A stretch of DNA of 5,630 bases, from contig JABDKS010001045.1 in assembly GCA_013002105.1 (NCBI GenBank), forward strand, positions 1 to 5,630. Direction: 5' to 3'. This DNA is from Pirellulaceae bacterium (lineage in GTDB: Bacteria; Planctomycetota; Planctomycetia; Pirellulales; Pirellulaceae). Positions 1 to 5,630 of the stretch are shown here, piece after piece. Position 1 is the stretch's first letter. Every line of letters starts with the position of its first letter. The notes beneath the pieces are model-generated. The model saw only the letters and a program-made list of their open reading frames with translations, made no database searches and had not been told where the DNA came from. The position numbers were made by a program, and so were the translations under genes.

Positions 1-1225
1 GGGCAACGTAAGTTTCTTTCTCTGCTCGCTTAACCATTTGCCGGTAGGTCTGCGTTCCCGTCGTCGCCGTCGCAAACTTGCGAACTCCGTCGCTCCAGGG
101 GTTGTACAGATAGAGAAAATCTCGAGTTTGAATGCCACGCATCGGGTGACGGTTGCGACCGGCGTTTTCGTTGTACTGCAGTACGACCTGAGCTCGATCG
201 TTTTGTTTTTCGCCACGCAGCAGCGGAGCAAAGGAGCGCCCGTGTAAGATTTCGGGTGTCGGGTGCGAATGTTGCATCACCTCCAGTAATGTCGGGACAA
301 AGTCGATTGCCGAAACCAGGTGCGTGTTGTCTTCGCTGCCGGCCTTGGTGACCGCTGGCCATCGGATCATCAGCGGCGTGTGCGTGCTGTGGTAGTAGAG
401 TTGGGTTTTTGCGAACGGCAATGGCATGCCGTGATCCGAAAGAAACATCACGAACGTGTTCTCTGCCTGTCCCGATGCGTCGAGTGCAGCCATGATCGCA
501 GCGAAACAGTCATCGGCGCGTCGCACCGAGGAGTAGTATTCGGCCAATTCGCCCCGAATGATGTCGTCACTGGGCAGAAAACCAGGCACCGGGACTTCGT
601 CGGCCGTAAAGACTCGCGATGGCTGATGGGGATCCTTTGGTCCGGCGTAGAACGGCTTGTGTGGGTCCGAGATATTGACCATCAGGCAGAATGGTTTCTG
701 CTCACGTTGTGCTAATTGGATTGCGTCGGATGTCGACTGCCCGTAGCTGGCGATGTCCTTGATCGAATATTTCTTGCCGTCTGCATCCGTATCCAGCACG
801 GCATCCCAAGCGTAGGGAGAATACGGCGTGGAATGGCTGACCTTGCCACGGATGGCGGACAGGTAGCCGGCTTGTTTGGCCAGATCACACAAGACCGGAT
901 AATCCGGAGACGGGTTTTGGCGAAATCCTTCCACGCCGTTGATGTGCGAATACAGGCCGGACCACATGATGTTGCGCCCCGGCATACAGTTTCCGACCAG
1001 GACATGAGCACGATTGAACTTCAATGCCGTTTTTGCGAATGCATCAATATTGGGCGATGTATTGGCGAGTTCGCACCCGAACACGCCGAGCGAATCGGCA
1101 CTCATATCGTCCACGGTCACAATCAAAATGTTCGGTTTTTCTGCCACCGCGTTCTGGGCGTCCACGAGTGCGACGAGTGTTACCACGGCGACGGCGAAAA
1201 GGGAGATCTGCAATACGCAGCGCAT
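1..1225 (-). CDS. Secreted type I sulfatase resembling N-sulfoglucosamine sulfohydrolase, partial (C-terminus beyond window)
   Basis: Predicted exported hydrolase that removes sulfate from a sulfated sugar; 408 residues are visible and the frame is open to the left edge, so perhaps 50-100 C-terminal residues are missing. Residues 1-28 form a Sec signal peptide with an AVA cleavage site, directly followed by the first metal-ligand segment (Asp39-Asp40). The formylglycine cassette is Cys80-Met-Pro-Gly-Arg84. Other active-site candidates are Lys128 and His131 (GKVSH), His189 (DPHKPF), Asp264-His265 (SDHG) and Lys273. The segments PLPFAKTQLYYH (268-279) and HPMRGIQTRDFLYLYNPW (360-377) resemble human SGSH, which suggests family S1_8. 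The GKVxxH spacing and the SDHG motif instead recall iduronate-2-sulfatase. The start is the only ATG that places the signal peptide properly; no clear Shine-Dalgarno sequence precedes it. It is divergent from the sulfatase pair to its right. Sulfatase identity is secure; the heparan-type substrate is inferred. Confidence 0.93.
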   Translation of the reverse strand, partial: MRCVLQISLFAVAVVTLVALVDAQNAVAEKPNILIVTVDDMSADSLGVFGCELANTSPNIDAFAKTALKFNRAHVLVGNCMPGRNIMWSGLYSHINGVEGFRQNPSPDYPVLCDLAKQAGYLSAIRGKVSHSTPYSPYAWDAVLDTDADGKKYSIKDIASYGQSTSDAIQLAQREQKPFCLMVNISDPHKPFYAGPKDPHQPSRVFTADEVPVPGFLPSDDIIRGELAEYYSSVRRADDCFAAIMAALDASGQAENTFVMFLSDHGMPLPFAKTQLYYHSTHTPLMIRWPAVTKAGSEDNTHLVSAIDFVPTLLEVMQHSHPTPEILHGRSFAPLLRGEKQNDRAQVVLQYNENAGRNRHPMRGIQTRDFLYLYNPWSDGVRKFATATTGTQTYRQMVKRAEKETYVA

Positions 1226-1266
1226 AACGGGTGGCCTCAACAGTAATTGGTCTATTTGATTGACGT

Positions 1267-1283
1267 TCAGCGGCTGCCGCTGA
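1267..1283. repeat. Perfect 7-bp inverted repeat with 3-base centre, leader of the leftward sulfatase
   Basis: TCAGCGG and CCGCTGA flank the centre CTG. The element lies 42-58 bases upstream of the start codon at 1225, so it could be an operator for a dimeric regulator or a hairpin in the 5' leader of the minus-strand transcript. There is no adjacent T-run in the leftward direction. The repeat is directly visible; the function is a guess. Confidence 0.4.
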
Positions 1284-1313
1284 CTTGCGACAGGTTTAAA
1301 AAACGACGCTGAT

Positions 1314-1369
1314 CGGTTGGGAAGATTATTCGCATGATACTACGCGGTTGACCCTGGCTGGGGCATGAT
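1314..1369 (+). repeat. Two tandem copies of a bipartite motif, CGGTTG-N12-GCATGAT, 31 bases apart
   Basis: CGGTTG at 1314-1319 is followed after exactly 12 bases by GCATGAT at 1332-1338. The same two blocks recur at 1345-1350 and 1363-1369, again 12 bases apart. The spacers are unrelated, so only the blocks and their distance are conserved. The 31-base period is close to three helical turns, which would put both copies on the same face of the DNA. A weaker third version, CGGTTT then ACATGAC after 11 bases, lies at 1485-1508. This could be a regulator-binding array for the sulfatase genes, or chance. Confidence 0.35.
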
Positions 1370-1470
1370 TGCCGACTGAGCGAACAAAGCGAGTTGGCGG
1401 ACCGAATCCAGTAGCAAGCTTTACCGACGACCGCCGGCCGAATTCATCGGTGTACGAAAATTCGCGTGTG

Positions 1471-1492
1471 CGAAGTCGCCAAGGCGGTTTCG
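1471..1492. repeat. Imperfect inverted repeat (hairpin) upstream of the sulfatase pair
   Basis: CGAAGTCGCC and GGCGGTTTCG pair over ten positions, including two G-U wobbles, around an AA centre; in RNA the innermost pairs would open to form the loop. It ends 54 bases before the start codon at 1547. It may be a leader hairpin or a protein-binding palindrome. It overlaps the degenerate third copy of the bipartite motif. No T-run follows it, so an intrinsic terminator is unlikely. Confidence 0.35.
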
Positions 1493-1546
1493 TTCCGGGT
1501 AACATGACGGACAGCTTTCCCGTACTCCCTGTTCTGTAATAGTGAA

Positions 1547-3022
1547 ATGATTCGATTTGCGTTGCTTTCGTTGGCTGTCTTGGGTGTGGCCTTGTCAATT
1601 GCCAAGGCGGACGATCGGCCAAATCTGGTCTTCCTGATGTCTGATGATCAAGCCACCTATTCGATGGGATGCTATGGCACGCCAGGCGCCAAGACTCCCC
1701 ACTTGGATCAGTTGGCGCGTGACGGATTGATCTTCGACAACCACTACGTGACGACGGCCATCTGCATGGCCAGTCGCGCGACCGCGATGACGGGGATGGT
1801 GGAGTACAAAACCGGCTGCAATTTCGAGCACGGGCCGATGATGCAGTCAACTTGGAGCAAAAGTTATCCCATGTTGTTGCGTGCGGCCGGTTACACGACC
1901 GGGTTTGCTGGAAAGTTTGGGTTCGAGGTGCAAGGGGATGCAAAGAAACCGCGACTCCCGGAGGAGGATTTTGATCGTTGGGGCGGCGGCCCCGGTCAAA
2001 CTTCTTATGACACTGCCAAGAACGCTTCGATGGCTAAATACGCCAAGGAGTATCCGCATTCAACGCTCTCCTATGGCGCGTTTGGCAGTGACTTTATTCG
2101 CGATTCGGCGACCGGTGATCAACCCTTTTGTTTGTCAATTAGTTTCAAGGCGCCGCATCAACCCGTCCAGCCAGACCCCAAGTTTGACGACGTGTATCAG
2201 GGAGCGACATTTACCAAGCCAGATAACTACGGTCGCGAGAGTGGCGAGCACCTGTCGTTGCAAAGTCGCCAGGGCCGCCAGTACGAACGTTTCCATAGCT
2301 GGGGCTACGCAGACAACTACGACGCGGTGATGGCCAAGTACTATCAGCAGATTTATGCGATTGACGTGGCGGTGGGTATGATTCGATCGGCACTGACTGA
2401 TGCGGGTGTCGCCGGAAACACGGTTGTCATTTACACCAGTGACAATGGATTTATGAATGGCTCGCACGGCTACGGGTCCAAGGTGATTCCGTACGAAGAA
2501 TCGACACGTGTTCCGTTGATTGTTTTTGACCCCAGGCATCCCAACAGCGGCAAGCAAATTCGATGCGATGCGTTGACGGGCAATGTTGATTTTGCGCCCA
2601 CGATATTGGCATTGGCCGGATTGGACGCTCCCGCGAATGTGGACGGGGCCGATTTGATGAAGCTTTACGACGATCCCAAGGCACGCATCCATCAATCGTT
2701 GCCGCTGATCAACGTGTGGGGGCCGAAAAAGGTTCACAGCTTTGGCGTCGTCACGAAAAATTGGAAGTATATCTTTTGGCCGTACGATGACGGCGAGTTT
2801 GAGAAAACTGAAGAGCTTTTTGATACTCAAAGCGATCCGGGAGAGATGAAAAATCTGGCCGCCGTGACGACGGCAACAACGGAGTTGAAGAGAATGAGGA
2901 GGCTGTACGACAAAGCGGTGCAGCGTTGGAAAAAAGACGCGGTACCGTACAACAATTACCAGTCATTTGCCGATGTTTTCCGACGCCAGTCATCGATCGA
3001 TCATGATTCCAGTGAGGATTGA
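1547..3022 (+). CDS. Secreted type I sulfatase with CxAxR active-site cassette
   Basis: A 491-residue exported sulfatase, full length for the family. Residues 1-21 are a signal peptide (AKA cleavage site), followed at once by the alkaline-phosphatase-like fold: metal ligands Asp33-Asp34 (SDDQ), then [11 protein letters not shown] (50-60). The formylglycine cassette is Cys73-Met-Ala-Ser-Arg77, with alanine in place of the usual proline. Lys123 matches the catalytic lysine of the GKWH motif, but the histidine two residues on is replaced (GKFGFEV). His204 (KAPHQP), Asp299-Asn300 (TSDNG) and Lys312 fill the remaining canonical positions. Residues 395-440 form the usual C-terminal subdomain ([23 protein letters not shown]). 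No Shine-Dalgarno sequence is evident. It is the first gene of a two-gene unit. Subfamily and substrate are not recognised; a carbohydrate sulfate ester is the default expectation. Confidence 0.95.
   Translation: MIRFALLSLAVLGVALSIAKADDRPNLVFLMSDDQATYSMGCYGTPGAKTPHLDQLARDGLIFDNHYVTTAICMASRATAMTGMVEYKTGCNFEHGPMMQSTWSKSYPMLLRAAGYTTGFAGKFGFEVQGDAKKPRLPEEDFDRWGGGPGQTSYDTAKNASMAKYAKEYPHSTLSYGAFGSDFIRDSATGDQPFCLSISFKAPHQPVQPDPKFDDVYQGATFTKPDNYGRESGEHLSLQSRQGRQYERFHSWGYADNYDAVMAKYYQQIYAIDVAVGMIRSALTDAGVAGNTVVIYTSDNGFMNGSHGYGSKVIPYEESTRVPLIVFDPRHPNSGKQIRCDALTGNVDFAPTILALAGLDAPANVDGADLMKLYDDPKARIHQSLPLINVWGPKKVHSFGVVTKNWKYIFWPYDDGEFEKTEELFDTQSDPGEMKNLAAVTTATTELKRMRRLYDKAVQRWKKDAVPYNNYQSFADVFRRQSSIDHDSSED
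3014..3017 (+). promoter_or_regulatory. Ribosome binding site that fixes the downstream sulfatase start
   Basis: GAGG lies six bases before the ATG at 3024, inside the last codons of the upstream sulfatase gene. It favours this start over the in-frame ATG codons at 2967, 2973 and 3003, which would place extra polar residues ahead of the signal peptide. It is the only plausible Shine-Dalgarno sequence in the window. Confidence 0.55.
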
Positions 3023-3023
3023 A

Positions 3024-4565
3024 ATGTTACGCCGAGAGTTGCTTGTGGGGCTATTGATGTTGGTGTCGGTTGCGGTTGCCGCCGCTGCGGACAAGCCCAA
3101 TGTGATCGTGATTTACACCGATGACCAAGGGTTCGGTGACGCCAGTTGCTTGAATGCCGATTCCAAATTTCAAACACCGAATCTGGATCGCTTGGCTCGC
3201 GAGGGGATCTCGATGACCGATGCCCATTGCAGCGATACGGTCTGCACTCCGTCACGTTATGGATTGTTGACCGGTCGGTACAGTTGGCGGACACATCTGA
3301 AAAGCGGCGTTTTTGGTGCCGAGAAAGAGTGTTTGATTATCAACGGACGAATGACATTGGCATCGCTGCTTCGTGATCAGGGATATCACACCGCGATGAT
3401 CGGAAAGTGGCACTTGGGAATGGACTTCCCCGGCGATCGGCAAAGTCGCGATTGGTCACAGCCGGTGCGCGATATGCCGCTGGACAAGGGATTTGACTAT
3501 TTCTGGGGAATCCCCGCGTCAATGAATTACGGCGTGTTGGCTTGGTTCGATGGCCGGTACGCCGCCGTGCCGCCGACGCAATACACGCAGAAGAAGCCGA
3601 ACAAGATCGCTTTGTCTGATTACCGGATCATGCCGCCATACGAATCGAAGCTAGAGAAGCCAGGCACCACCAACAACTTGGGAGTGGTCAAAGGCAAGTT
3701 GGAGGTCGCTCCTGATTTTGTGGATGCAGAATGCCTGACGCGATTCACCGACAAAGCGATGGAGTGGATGGTAGAGAAATCCGAGGACGCTCGAAACGGC
3801 AAACCGTTTTTTGTCTATTTGCCGTATACGTCACCGCATAAGCCGGTCATCCCGATTGAGAAGTTTCGCGGTAAGAGCGAGGCCGGAGCTTATGGTGATT
3901 TTATGATCGAAACCGATTGGCACGTTGGACGCATCCTGGACTTATTAGATCGCGAGAAGTTAGCCGACAACACACTCGTTATTTTTACCAGCGATAACGG
4001 GCCCGAGACGACTTGGAAAGAACGCGTCAAAAAATTTGGTCATCACAGCAATGGAATCTACCGCGAAGGCAAGCGATCGATTTACGAGGGCGGACATCGC
4101 GTCCCGTTTTTTGCTCGCTGGCCGGCGAAAATCAAAGCGGGCAGCGTCTGTGACAAGCCGATTTGTCAGACCGATGTGTTGGCAACCTTGGCAGAGATCG
4201 TTGATGTGAAAATGCCTGATCACGCAGGCGAAGACAGCGTCAGCTTTTACGATTCGCTGGTCAACCCGGAGGTATCCGAGAGACAATTGCCAATCATTCA
4301 TCACAGTTCGGGTGGCGGATTTGCGATTCGACAGGGTCAGTGGAAATTGGTGATGGCGCACGGCAACCGTCAAAAAATGGAGCTTTATGACGTTGTGGCC
4401 GATCCGAGTGAAGAGGTCAACGTATTGGCGGATCACCCGCAGGTTGCAAAGTCGTTGACACTGCGAATCAGCGAGATTGTTCGTAACGGGCGGACCACCA
4501 CCGGCGTGCCGCAGAAAAACGACACGCCGTGGTGGGATAGTTTGACGTGGATGGAACCTTGGTAG
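3024..4565 (+). CDS. Secreted arylsulfatase A-like type I sulfatase
   Basis: A 513-residue exported sulfatase with all canonical motifs. Residues 1-22 are a signal peptide ending in an alanine run; the catalytic domain begins at DKPNVIVIYTDDQGFGD. Metal ligands are Asp33-Asp34 and Asp324-Asn325. The formylglycine cassette is Cys74-Thr-Pro-Ser-Arg78, followed by YGLLTGRYSWR. Lys128 and His130 (GKWHLG), His272 (SPHKP), and His340/His341 and Lys350 (HHSNGIYREGKRSIYEGG) complete the site. The C-terminal part carries GQWKLV and ELYDVVADPSEEVNV and ends in a Trp-rich tail (TPWWDSLTWMEPW). The motif pattern fits arylsulfatase A-like enzymes of the S1_15 type, with only modest confidence in the number. 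The start lies one base after the upstream stop codon, so translation is probably coupled and both enzymes are made together, presumably to desulfate one glycan. Confidence 0.96.
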   Translation: MLRRELLVGLLMLVSVAVAAAADKPNVIVIYTDDQGFGDASCLNADSKFQTPNLDRLAREGISMTDAHCSDTVCTPSRYGLLTGRYSWRTHLKSGVFGAEKECLIINGRMTLASLLRDQGYHTAMIGKWHLGMDFPGDRQSRDWSQPVRDMPLDKGFDYFWGIPASMNYGVLAWFDGRYAAVPPTQYTQKKPNKIALSDYRIMPPYESKLEKPGTTNNLGVVKGKLEVAPDFVDAECLTRFTDKAMEWMVEKSEDARNGKPFFVYLPYTSPHKPVIPIEKFRGKSEAGAYGDFMIETDWHVGRILDLLDREKLADNTLVIFTSDNGPETTWKERVKKFGHHSNGIYREGKRSIYEGGHRVPFFARWPAKIKAGSVCDKPICQTDVLATLAEIVDVKMPDHAGEDSVSFYDSLVNPEVSERQLPIIHHSSGGGFAIRQGQWKLVMAHGNRQKMELYDVVADPSEEVNVLADHPQVAKSLTLRISEIVRNGRTTTGVPQKNDTPWWDSLTWMEPW

Positions 4566-4577
4566 TTTTCGCTACCA
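4560..4577. terminator. Small hairpin between convergent genes, possible bidirectional terminator
   Basis: TGGTAG and CTACCA form a 6-bp stem with a 6-base loop (TTTTCG). The stem includes the stop codon of the plus-strand sulfatase and lies 14 bases beyond the stop of the minus-strand gene. Position suits a shared terminator for convergent transcripts, but the stem is weak and neither strand has a T-run after it. Confidence 0.25.
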
Positions 4578-4590
4578 CGTTGGTTGTCGA

Positions 4591-5367
4591 TTAATAGCTA
4601 CTTTGATCAAATTCGATTTCGTCGTTCCAGCTTTGGTAGTCAAGGATTGAGTCTTGGTAGACATAGCGTTTGATCAGCGAACTGGTCGGCTGTGGGACGT
4701 GATTTTGCAAACTTGACGTCCGTCCAAGGTTGGTGACGCGGTAGGTCGTTGGTTTCGTCGTGACGACCGATGTCCACTGATGGAATGTGTCGTGACCCGC
4801 TCCACCGGTCAGATAATCACGTTCGTGATCGTTGTCGGCATCCATCAAGTTGCCCGACAGCAGGTCGTCCCCACCGAAGCCAAACAGCTGATCGGAACCT
4901 TCGCCGCCCACTAGGCCGTCGTCCATATTACTGCCCTGCAAGTAATCATTGCCCGCTTGTCCCGCCAACACCAGTCCAAGCGTCAGATTGGGATCGGTGC
5001 GGACAACGTCATTTCCGGCACCACAGGCGATCAGGAGTCCGTAGTGGTCGTCAACGTCATTGATTTCAAAATCGAAGTGGTCCGAAGCAAGGTCTTCTAG
5101 TAGTTCCAAATCCAATGTATTGGGTACTTCTGGGAAAAACGCGGGGTTGAACATGAAGACTTCGATTTCAATGTCGTCGCCGTCCATTCGCAGCAGGACC
5201 AGATCATGGGATTCATCCAACTGCAAATAGGCACTTCCAATGTACCAGTCCTCCTCCGTCAATTCCGCTTCGTACGCGGATACGTTGGCGGCAGAGAATA
5301 TCGTTAGGCCCATCAAGCAAGCGAGTGAAAGGAAGCGATTGTGGGATTTTGTCTTTGAATAGCACAT
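4591..5367 (-). CDS. Small secreted protein with degenerate RTX (haemolysin-type calcium-binding) repeats
   Basis: A 258-residue acidic protein of unknown role. The start at 5367 gives a signal peptide: basic N-terminus (KTKSHNR), hydrophobic core (residues 12-25) and a VSA cleavage site at 29-31. Residues 32-115 form a strongly acidic, unassigned N-domain with alternating hydrophobic strands. Residues 116-197 hold nonapeptide-like repeats around GAGNDVV, GQAGNDYLQG, GGEGSDQLF, GFGGDDLLSG and GGAGHDTFH. These match the GGxGxDxLx consensus that binds Ca2+ in parallel beta-rolls. The C-terminal ~60 residues (198-258) show no recognised domain. A longer in-frame start at 5499 would add 44 residues ahead of the signal peptide and is less likely. 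It is convergent to the sulfatase pair. Export is probable; a surface, adhesive or matrix-binding role is inference. The N-terminal signal argues against classical RTX type I secretion. Confidence 0.85.
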   Translation of the reverse strand: MCYSKTKSHNRFLSLACLMGLTIFSAANVSAYEAELTEEDWYIGSAYLQLDESHDLVLLRMDGDDIEIEVFMFNPAFFPEVPNTLDLELLEDLASDHFDFEINDVDDHYGLLIACGAGNDVVRTDPNLTLGLVLAGQAGNDYLQGSNMDDGLVGGEGSDQLFGFGGDDLLSGNLMDADNDHERDYLTGGAGHDTFHQWTSVVTTKPTTYRVTNLGRTSSLQNHVPQPTSSLIKRYVYQDSILDYQSWNDEIEFDQSSY

Positions 5368-5520
5368 GGGGCAGTTTCTAGCTGTGAGTGATAGGTAAAG
5401 ATCGCCAATACCCTCTGAGCGTGGCTCCAGAGAGAACGTTACCAAAATTCCCATCATTGACCTCAATACGGTAAACACGGACCTATCACGATCCGACATG
5501 ACGAAGCTTGACCCAGCGGA
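5368..5520. promoter_or_regulatory. Upstream region of the RTX-repeat gene with a 9-bp inverted repeat around a hairpin
   Basis: This gap separates the RTX-repeat gene from the stop codon of the partial gene to its right. GTGATAGGT at 5388-5396 and its exact complement ACCTATCAC at 5481-5489 bracket a hairpin at 5413-5432, where CTCTGAGC pairs with GCTC-AGAG around GTG with one bulged base. No T-run follows the hairpin. I could not identify a persuasive sigma-70 promoter. It could hold a terminator for the upstream gene, a promoter, or a structured leader. Confidence 0.35.
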
Positions 5521-5630
5521 TCAGAGTTTGACGGACACACCGATGCTTTCGCGAATGGGCAATCGGGGATATCCCACGCGTGTGCAGGCTTGGTCGTATC
5601 GTCGCCCGTTGGCGGTGTCGATAAAGTTTC
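5521..5630 (-). CDS. C-terminal end of an unrecognised protein, partial
   Basis: Reading leftward from the window edge, 35 codons are open and end in TGA at 5523-5521. The visible peptide begins NFIDTANGRRYDQ and ends IRESIGVSVKL. It has balanced composition, Gly/Tyr/Pro turns (VGYPRLP) and a terminal run of alternating hydrophobic residues (SIGVSVKL) that would suit a final beta strand. The N-terminal part and most of the gene lie outside the window, so no family can be assigned. It runs in the same direction as the RTX-repeat gene, 153 bases upstream of it. A chance open frame of this length is possible, but the composition looks coding. Confidence 0.5.
   Translation of the reverse strand, partial: NFIDTANGRRYDQACTRVGYPRLPIRESIGVSVKL

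Larger units (their letters stand above)
1226..1546. promoter_or_regulatory. Divergent intergenic region between sulfatase genes
   Basis: This 321-base gap must contain the promoters for the leftward sulfatase and the rightward sulfatase pair. I find no convincing coding region: the long minus-strand reading frame that enters it is antisense to the sulfatase at 1547 and gives a low-complexity, Arg/Ser/Pro-rich product. I could not assign sigma-70 -35/-10 pairs with confidence on either strand. The region does hold two hairpin-forming inverted repeats (1267-1283 and 1471-1492), a short CGAA/TTCG inverted repeat at 1455-1464, and a bipartite motif repeated with exact spacing (1314-1369). Its regulatory role is inferred from position. 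Confidence 0.6.

Noticed and set aside
716..1246. Plus-strand open frame of 176 codons, and others at 38-247, 320-715 and 1014-1259
   Set aside because: They are antisense to the clearly coding leftward sulfatase, have Arg/His/Val-rich shadow composition and show no recognisable motif.
1326..1943. Minus-strand open frame of 205 codons across the divergent intergenic region
   Set aside because: It starts antisense inside the sulfatase at 1547 and its product is rich in Arg, Ser and Pro with no domain; it is a shadow.
2135..2830. Minus-strand open frame of 231 codons
   Set aside because: Fully antisense to the sulfatase at 1547-3022, which has complete family motifs; no independent signal for expression.
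2967..3023. Upstream extension of the second rightward sulfatase
   Set aside because: The extra 19 residues would precede an otherwise ideal signal peptide, and the GAGG site supports the ATG at 3024.
4633..4660. TTGGTAG repeated at 4633-4639 and 4654-4660, and again at 4559-4565
   Set aside because: The first two are codons for Tyr-Gln pairs in the RTX protein tail; the third belongs to the small hairpin. No consistent spacing or role.
5336..5353. Possible lipoprotein signal (SLAC) near the start of the RTX-repeat protein
   Set aside because: The residues before the cysteine do not fit the lipobox, the hydrophobic core continues past it, and the VSA site further on is a better signal peptidase I site.
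5368..5499. 44-residue N-terminal extension of the RTX-repeat protein
   Set aside because: It would put a polar stretch before the signal peptide, lacks a ribosome site, and covers the likely promoter or leader region.

Overview
The window looks like part of a polysaccharide-sulfate catabolic region from a planctomycete, probably Rhodopirellula or another Pirellulaceae. This rests on three adjacent, dissimilar type I sulfatases with Sec signal peptides, moderate GC content, mostly absent Shine-Dalgarno sequences, and a small exported protein with RTX-type repeats. Species and neighbouring loci cannot be settled from this window alone.

Layout. From the left edge to 1225 on the minus strand is the first 408 residues of a sulfatase resembling N-sulfoglucosamine sulfohydrolase (SGSH); its C-terminus lies outside the window. 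A 321-base divergent intergenic region (1226-1546) follows. It holds two hairpin-forming inverted repeats and a repeated bipartite motif with exact spacing. On the plus strand come two sulfatases, 1547-3022 and 3024-4565, separated by one base and evidently co-transcribed. After a short convergent gap with a small hairpin is a minus-strand gene (4591-5367) for a secreted, acidic 258-residue protein with degenerate calcium-binding RTX repeats. Upstream of it is a 153-base gap with an inverted repeat around a hairpin. At the right edge is the last 35 codons of an unrecognised minus-strand gene.

How it fits together. The three sulfatases carry different active-site cassettes (CMPGR, CMASR, CTPSR) and different accessory motifs, so they probably remove sulfate from different positions or linkages, perhaps on one marine or host glycan. 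All need post-translational formylglycine formation, and the alanine-type CMASR cassette points to a radical-SAM maturase (anSME) elsewhere in the genome. Glycan identity, functional links and regulation are inference. I see no RNA gene, CRISPR array, insertion sequence or phage gene, and no clearly undescribed system. The least ordinary items are the non-canonical active site of the middle sulfatase and the repeated motif in the divergent promoter region.
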